Source of the DNA: CAYNWK01 sp964400875
GTDB lineage: Bacteria; Chloroflexota; Anaerolineae; Anaerolineales; UBA4823
Direction of reading: 5' to 3'
Assembly (NCBI GenBank): GCA_964400875.1
Contig: CAYNWK010000178.1
Location: 1-8,952, forward strand
Length of the DNA: 8,952 nucleotides
Under the pieces are notes generated by a model. That model did not search any database. It was not told the origin of the DNA and saw only the letters and a program-made list of their open reading frames with translations. This document shows, in pieces, positions 4,862 to 8,952 of the stretch; the stretch's first letter is position 1, and the number at the start of each line of letters is the position of its first letter. The position numbers and the translations under genes are program-made.

Positions 4862-7399
4862 CTATTCCTGCCGGTCTGTATCCTGCGCTTGATCCCGGGA
4901 AAGCACCACCAGGGTCAGGTCGTCGAAGCGGGGCTCGTTCCCGACGAAGGCGTGCACGTCCTCCAACACCGCTTGCTCAATTTGCTCGACCGGCTTCCCG
5001 CGCTGGGCCAGCAAGACTGCCTGTAAGCGCTCCTCGCCGTAGAAATCCTCCCCTTGGCTTTTGGCTTCGGTCACGCCGTCGGTGTAGAGCGCCAGCGTGT
5101 CACCGGGCTGCAATTGCAGGCGTTTGCTCTCCCAGTTGGCGTCCTCGAAGATGCCCAGGGGCACGCCGGTGCGACCCAGCGTGCGGATGCCTTCACTGCC
5201 TGCAGCCTCCACCAGATAGGGCGGGTTGTGCCCAGCGTTGCAGTATCTCAGTTCGCCGCTGGCGGGGTCCAGCACGCCGTAAAAGACGGTGACGAACAGG
5301 CCGGCTTGCGAATCGGCCAGGATGCGCTGGTTGGTCGCGGTCATGGCTTGCTCGGGTTGATCGACGTACTGCGCGGCGTAGGTGCGCAGCAAGGAGCGGG
5401 TCAAAGCCATGAACAGGGCCGCGCCCGCGCCTTTGTCCGCTACGTCGGCGATTACGAGGCCAAGCCGGTCGCCTGGCAAAGAGATAAAATCGTAGAAATC
5501 GCCGGAGGTTTGTCCGGCCGCTTCCAGGGTGGCTGATAACCCCCAGCCGGGCAGCGCCGGCAGCTTCCCCGGCAGCAAGCTTTCCTGCACCCGCCCGGCG
5601 TCGGCCATCTCACGATTCACTTTAAGGTGATCTTGAGCCTGGGCGTAGATCCGGGCGCGCAAGTCCTCCGCCAGTCTTTCAATCACCTTAAGGTAATAGC
5701 CGGCGCCAATTTGTTCGTAGGCGCGCCGCGCCTCCCGCAGCAGGGCGCGGGCGCGTTCCAGGTCGGTTGGTTCGCCGCGCCGGGCATGAATTTGAGCCCA
5801 TTCCAGCAGGCTGCGAGCCCAATGAATTTGGTGCCCGAACTTGTGATGCTGCGCGGCTAAAGCTTCGGCGAGTCCAAGCGCTTCACCCCAGCGGCCTTCA
5901 GCCTGGGCGAATCCCAGCCTGGCTTCGGTCAGGCTCAGATCGTCCCATATCGACATCTGGCCCGATTGAGCGGCCTCGGCTTCATCCAACCACTGGCGGG
6001 CACCTTCGAGATCTCCCCGCCGAGATTTGATCAGACTGAGCTGAGCCCGAGGCCTGACTCGATCGCCCAGGCCGCGATCGGCAACCGGAATGGCCTCCAG
6101 CAACAGCGCTTCAGCTTCCTCCCACCCCACTTGACCTTCCCAGGTGCTGCGCTCCAGGATGAACCATGCCAGTTCCGTACACAGGGTGAGCAGATATTGC
6201 AGGTCACCGCTCGCTCGAACCTGATCAAGCAAGTTTCTTAAACTCTCAAGGGCTTGCTCGGCGTCACCGTAGAACCAGTCGAGGACTCCGCGCATCACCT
6301 CGACCTGGATCTCAACAAGGTCCGGATCCGGTATCTGCGCGGTCAATCGGCCGGCTCGCTGGACCAGCTGCTCGGCTTCGGCCACCTGACCCAGATTGAA
6401 CGAAATCGCCGCGTAGTTGATCAGCGAATAAACCTCCTCCGAAATAACACCGCGCTCCTGGGCGATCTCCGTGGCCCGGCGATAGTGTTCTTGGGCTGCC
6501 TCGTGGTCTCCCACGACGCCGTTATACATCACGCCCAGGTTGTGGTGGGCGCGGTTGGCGATCTGGAGCAGCCCGGCGGATTCGGACAGCTCTACGGCTT
6601 TGCTCAATGCTTCGATGGCTTGTTCCGGCGTGCGGTTGGGCAACACGCCCAGGGTGGTCAGGGCGTCAGCCTGCACGTCGATGGCGCCCAGGCGCTCCGC
6701 CATTTCCAGAGCCCGTTCGCATAAACTTAAAGCCTGATCCGGAAGCCCGTTGAAATGGTACGCCCGGGCAGCTTCGTGGATCAACATGGCCAAGGCCGGG
6801 CTTTCCGGAGCGTCGCCCATGATGCGCAACCCTTCCTGCGCAACGCGCAGCCCCTCGGCAGTGCCGCCGCCGTACCAGGCCGCCCGGGCGCTGCGTGCGT
6901 ATAGACGGGCCACCTCGTCGAGCTCGCCAAGCGATCGGAATATGTCAATCCCCTCCCCCCACGCCTGCATGCACTCGTCATATTGGCCCTGGCGGTAGAG
7001 CGCTTCCCCCAGGCCGTTCAGCAACGCGGCGCGCTCTGCCACACCACAGGCGAGCGAGAGGGCGTTGCGGTACTGGATCTCGGCTTCTCGATTGGCATAA
7101 GATTCCAGCGCCGCGTCTCCCGCCAGGATGAAATATCGGTAGGCGCGGTCGTCCTCGCCGGCTTCCTTGAAGTGGCGCGCCAGCACCGCCGCCAAGTCCT
7201 CCAGACGGTCGGCGTAGATCTGCTCCATGGATTCGCCCACGGATTTATGCAGCCGTTTGCGATCGTTGGAGAGCAGTGAAGTGTAGACGGCTTCCTGGAC
7301 GAGCGCGTGGCGGAATAAATATTCCAGGTCCGGTTCCAATTGGGCCACCCGCACCAGACCGGCCGATTCCAACGTGTTTAAGTGCGTGCGAATGCTCAA
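4862..7399 (-). CDS. TPR-like sensor protein with C-terminal SpoIIE/PP2C-type phosphatase
   Basis: This 845-residue protein probably dephosphorylates a partner serine/threonine, such as an anti-sigma-factor antagonist, under control of its N-terminal region. Residues 1-60 (HLNTLESAGLV and YLFRHALVQEAVYTSLL) are the piece that normally follows the ATPase in cyclase/AAA proteins. Residues about 65-570 are helical TPR-like repeats. Residues 575-605 form a likely coiled-coil linker. The phosphatase follows: SGDFYDF (632-638), ADVADKGAGAALF (651-663), TVFYGVLD (704-711), NAGHNPP (721-727), YTDGVTEA (772-779) and FDDLTLVVL (825-833). The metal-binding acidic residues Asp634, Asp652, Asp774 and Asp827 are all present, so it should be active. 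No membrane segment is visible. The start is TTG at 7399, overlapping the upstream stop as TTGA, with GGGGAG five bases before it. It could instead be the C-terminal half of one longer protein if a base is missing upstream. Confidence 0.88.
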   Translation of the reverse strand: MSIRTHLNTLESAGLVRVAQLEPDLEYLFRHALVQEAVYTSLLSNDRKRLHKSVGESMEQIYADRLEDLAAVLARHFKEAGEDDRAYRYFILAGDAALESYANREAEIQYRNALSLACGVAERAALLNGLGEALYRQGQYDECMQAWGEGIDIFRSLGELDEVARLYARSARAAWYGGGTAEGLRVAQEGLRIMGDAPESPALAMLIHEAARAYHFNGLPDQALSLCERALEMAERLGAIDVQADALTTLGVLPNRTPEQAIEALSKAVELSESAGLLQIANRAHHNLGVMYNGVVGDHEAAQEHYRRATEIAQERGVISEEVYSLINYAAISFNLGQVAEAEQLVQRAGRLTAQIPDPDLVEIQVEVMRGVLDWFYGDAEQALESLRNLLDQVRASGDLQYLLTLCTELAWFILERSTWEGQVGWEEAEALLLEAIPVADRGLGDRVRPRAQLSLIKSRRGDLEGARQWLDEAEAAQSGQMSIWDDLSLTEARLGFAQAEGRWGEALGLAEALAAQHHKFGHQIHWARSLLEWAQIHARRGEPTDLERARALLREARRAYEQIGAGYYLKVIERLAEDLRARIYAQAQDHLKVNREMADAGRVQESLLPGKLPALPGWGLSATLEAAGQTSGDFYDFISLPGDRLGLVIADVADKGAGAALFMALTRSLLRTYAAQYVDQPEQAMTATNQRILADSQAGLFVTVFYGVLDPASGELRYCNAGHNPPYLVEAAGSEGIRTLGRTGVPLGIFEDANWESKRLQLQPGDTLALYTDGVTEAKSQGEDFYGEERLQAVLLAQRGKPVEQIEQAVLEDVHAFVGNEPRFDDLTLVVLSRDQAQDTDRQE

Positions 7400-8952
7400 C
7401 TTTGCTCCCCTTGCGCTAACACCTGCGCCAGCACTTTCACCGGGAACTGGCGCCCGATCACCGACGCCACTCTCAGCGTGTCCTTGATATCGTCCGGCAG
7501 CCGGTCGATGCGGGCCAGCAGCAGGCCCTGCAGATTGTCAGGGATCTCCAGGATCTCCAGGTCGGGCTCGGCCATCCAACCGCCATTCTGGCGCACGATC
7601 GCGCCCCGGTCGATCAGCATGCGGATCACTTCTTCGACGAAGAAGGGGTTGCCTTCAGCCTTGGCCAGTATCATTTTTCGCACACTTTCCGGCAGGGCCT
7701 CAATCGCCAGCAGGTTGGCGACCAGCTGGCGGCTTTCCGTATCGGTGAGCGCGTTCAGGGTTAATTCGGTCAGACCCCCGCCCAGCCTTTCCCGGGCTGC
7801 GCTGACCAACCGCCAGCCGTTGCTTTCCAGGTCCGGGCGGGTTGCCATGCACATCAGCAAGGGCGCTTCCGAAACCAGGGAGAGCAAGTTGATCAACAGG
7901 TCTATGGATGATGAATCGGCCCAGTGCAGGTCTTCCAGGATGATGATCACGGGGCTTCTACCCGCCAGTACACGCAAGAGCGTGCGCATGGCGGACTGGT
8001 AGCGCGCTTGTCGCGCCTGTGGGTCGAGCTGGTTGATGTGCTCGAAAGCGCCTTCGTCCAGCTTGATAGAGAGCAGGTGACCTAGCGCGGGATATATCTC
8101 GGCGGTGACCTCTTCGCCGAGGTCGGAGCACAGACTGCGCAGCGCCTGATGAGTCTGGGCCTCGCCGGCAGTTTCGCCAACGCCGATCAGCCCGCGCAGG
8201 AGATCGTTCACCAGGTGGTAGGCCAGACCCTGACCGTAAGAGAGGCAGCGTCCTTCCGCCCAGCGGAAAGCGTTGGCTTGCCCGTGGCGTTCGGAAGTGA
8301 GCGCTTTTTTCCATTCGGCGATCAGGCGGGTTTTCCCCAGGCCGGGCTCAGCGACGATCAAGGCCGCCCGGCCCAAACCGGCCTGGACTGCCTCACAAAG
8401 ACCCATCAAGGTCTGAAGTTCGAACGCCCGCCCGACCATGGGGCTGTCCAACCCGATCAGCCCGCGCAGTGCGCCCGGTTGGGCTTTCGGGCCGTTCACC
8501 CGATAGACCTGGACGGGCTCTGACCGTCCTTTCACCTCGATCCTCCCCAGGTCGTCGCATTCGAACACCGGTTCGATGAAGCGGTAGGTGTCCTCCGAGA
8601 TCAGAACCGTCATGGGCTGGGCGGCAAATTTGAGCCTGGAAACCAGGTTGACGGCCCCGCCCACCGCAGTGTACTCGTAGCTCAGGTCTTCGCTGACCGA
8701 ATCGGTGATCACGTCGCCGGTGTTGATGCAGGCCCGCACGGAAAACTCGAGACCGTGCTGCTGGCGGATCTCTTCGGCGTACTGGCGGGCGCTGCTGATC
8801 GCGTCCAGCGCAGCCCGCACCGCCCGGATCGGATCGTCCTCGTGAACGACCGGCGCGCCGAAGAAGACCAGCAAAGAATCACCCAGCAGGCGGGCAATGG
8901 TGCCTTCGTAACGGTAGATGGCGGAGGCCAGCCGGTCGAAAGCGCCGTTCAT
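7396..8952 (-). CDS. Class III nucleotide cyclase-AAA ATPase protein, 5' end cut by window edge
   Basis: The visible 518 residues start at a Met on the window edge that is internal: the first metal-binding Asp segment of the cyclase (DISGFT-type) must lie upstream. Residues 1-155 are a cyclase catalytic domain with LLGDSLLVFFGAP (second metal Asp25), HEDDPIRAVRAAL, and YTAVGGAVNLVSRL carrying the transition-state Asn102 and Arg106. Residues about 170-480 are an AAA_16/STAND-like ATPase with P-loop AEPGLGKT (201-208, first Gly replaced by Ala), Walker B VIIILEDLHWAD (335-346), MATRPD (369-374) and the family motif GNPFFVEEV (434-442). The protein stops at 518 within the post-ATPase helical domain, whose second half is encoded in the next cistron. 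Such proteins are predicted cytoplasmic stimulus-gated signalling enzymes; the ligand is unknown. Confidence 0.87.
   Translation of the reverse strand: MNGAFDRLASAIYRYEGTIARLLGDSLLVFFGAPVVHEDDPIRAVRAALDAISSARQYAEEIRQQHGLEFSVRACINTGDVITDSVSEDLSYEYTAVGGAVNLVSRLKFAAQPMTVLISEDTYRFIEPVFECDDLGRIEVKGRSEPVQVYRVNGPKAQPGALRGLIGLDSPMVGRAFELQTLMGLCEAVQAGLGRAALIVAEPGLGKTRLIAEWKKALTSERHGQANAFRWAEGRCLSYGQGLAYHLVNDLLRGLIGVGETAGEAQTHQALRSLCSDLGEEVTAEIYPALGHLLSIKLDEGAFEHINQLDPQARQARYQSAMRTLLRVLAGRSPVIIILEDLHWADSSSIDLLINLLSLVSEAPLLMCMATRPDLESNGWRLVSAARERLGGGLTELTLNALTDTESRQLVANLLAIEALPESVRKMILAKAEGNPFFVEEVIRMLIDRGAIVRQNGGWMAEPDLEILEIPDNLQGLLLARIDRLPDDIKDTLRVASVIGRQFPVKVLAQVLAQGEQS
7405..7412 (-). promoter_or_regulatory. 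Ribosome binding site for the TTG start at 7399
   Basis: AAGGGGAG on the minus strand ends five bases before the TTG codon, inside the last codons of the upstream gene. It supports independent, coupled translation of the phosphatase half rather than a dead frameshifted remnant. The same GGGG run is also where a base-count error would be most likely. Confidence 0.55.

Noticed and set aside
4855..5292. Plus-strand reading frame with an AGGAGGT (4812-4818) upstream
   Set aside because: The ribosome-site-like sequence is 37 bases from the ATG, the translation is low-complexity Arg/Pro/Ala, and the frame lies antisense to the conserved phosphatase domain.
7396..7404. Programmed -1 ribosomal frameshift at the cyclase/phosphatase junction
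   Set aside because: No X-XXY-YYZ slippery heptamer is present before the TGA (sequence CAA AGT TGA) and no obvious downstream stem was seen; coupled reinitiation or a lost base explains it better.

Overview
The window is GC-rich bacterial chromosome, and every gene I can support lies on the minus strand. The gene at the high-coordinate end is therefore read first. The lineage is best guessed as Chloroflexota (Anaerolineae-like). That guess rests on the cyclase/AAA/TPR/SpoIIE-phosphatase architecture and on a secreted-type protein with 'W.G....DDY' repeats, both of which I associate with that group. It is an inference, not something the sequence proves. One run of exactly 100 N (4556-4655) marks an assembly gap of unknown true length.

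Region A (8952 down to 4862) is a large signalling module in two cistrons. The first (7396-8952, 5' end outside the window) carries a class III nucleotide-cyclase domain followed by an AAA-type ATPase. The second (4862-7399) carries the rest of the post-ATPase helical domain, a long TPR-like helical region and a complete SpoIIE/PP2C-type serine/threonine phosphatase. They overlap by a TTGA stop/start with a good ribosome binding site. The break falls inside what is normally one continuous domain, so this is either a true split gene or a single-base frameshift. A hairpin followed by a short T-run lies about 100 bases downstream.

Region B (4555 down to 3257) is the 3' part of a gene for an unrecognised, probably exported protein. 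It has an N-terminal domain, two tandem copies of an ~80-residue repeat each with a C-x7-C pair, and a PsbP-like C-terminal domain. Its start is lost in the assembly gap. A perfect 14-bp hairpin and then a clear intrinsic terminator follow it.

Region C (3099 down to 1) is a metal-homeostasis operon: Fur-family regulator (Zur-like), lipoprotein metal-binding protein, ATPase and membrane permease. It is transcribed from a promoter with perfect -35 and -10 hexamers. A perfect 7-1-7 Fur-family operator abuts the -10 and covers the likely transcription start. The operon is therefore very probably autoregulated: when metal (most likely zinc) is plentiful the regulator shuts off its own gene and the uptake system. 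Genes are tightly packed (TTGA overlap, 27-base gap, 8-base overlap). The permease runs off the window at base 1.

I saw no tRNA, rRNA, CRISPR array, insertion sequence or phage gene. There is no gene-free stretch over 300 bases: 3034-3256 holds the operon's regulatory sites and the upstream gene's terminator, and 4656-4861 holds a weak terminator, a possible -10 element and otherwise nothing I recognise.
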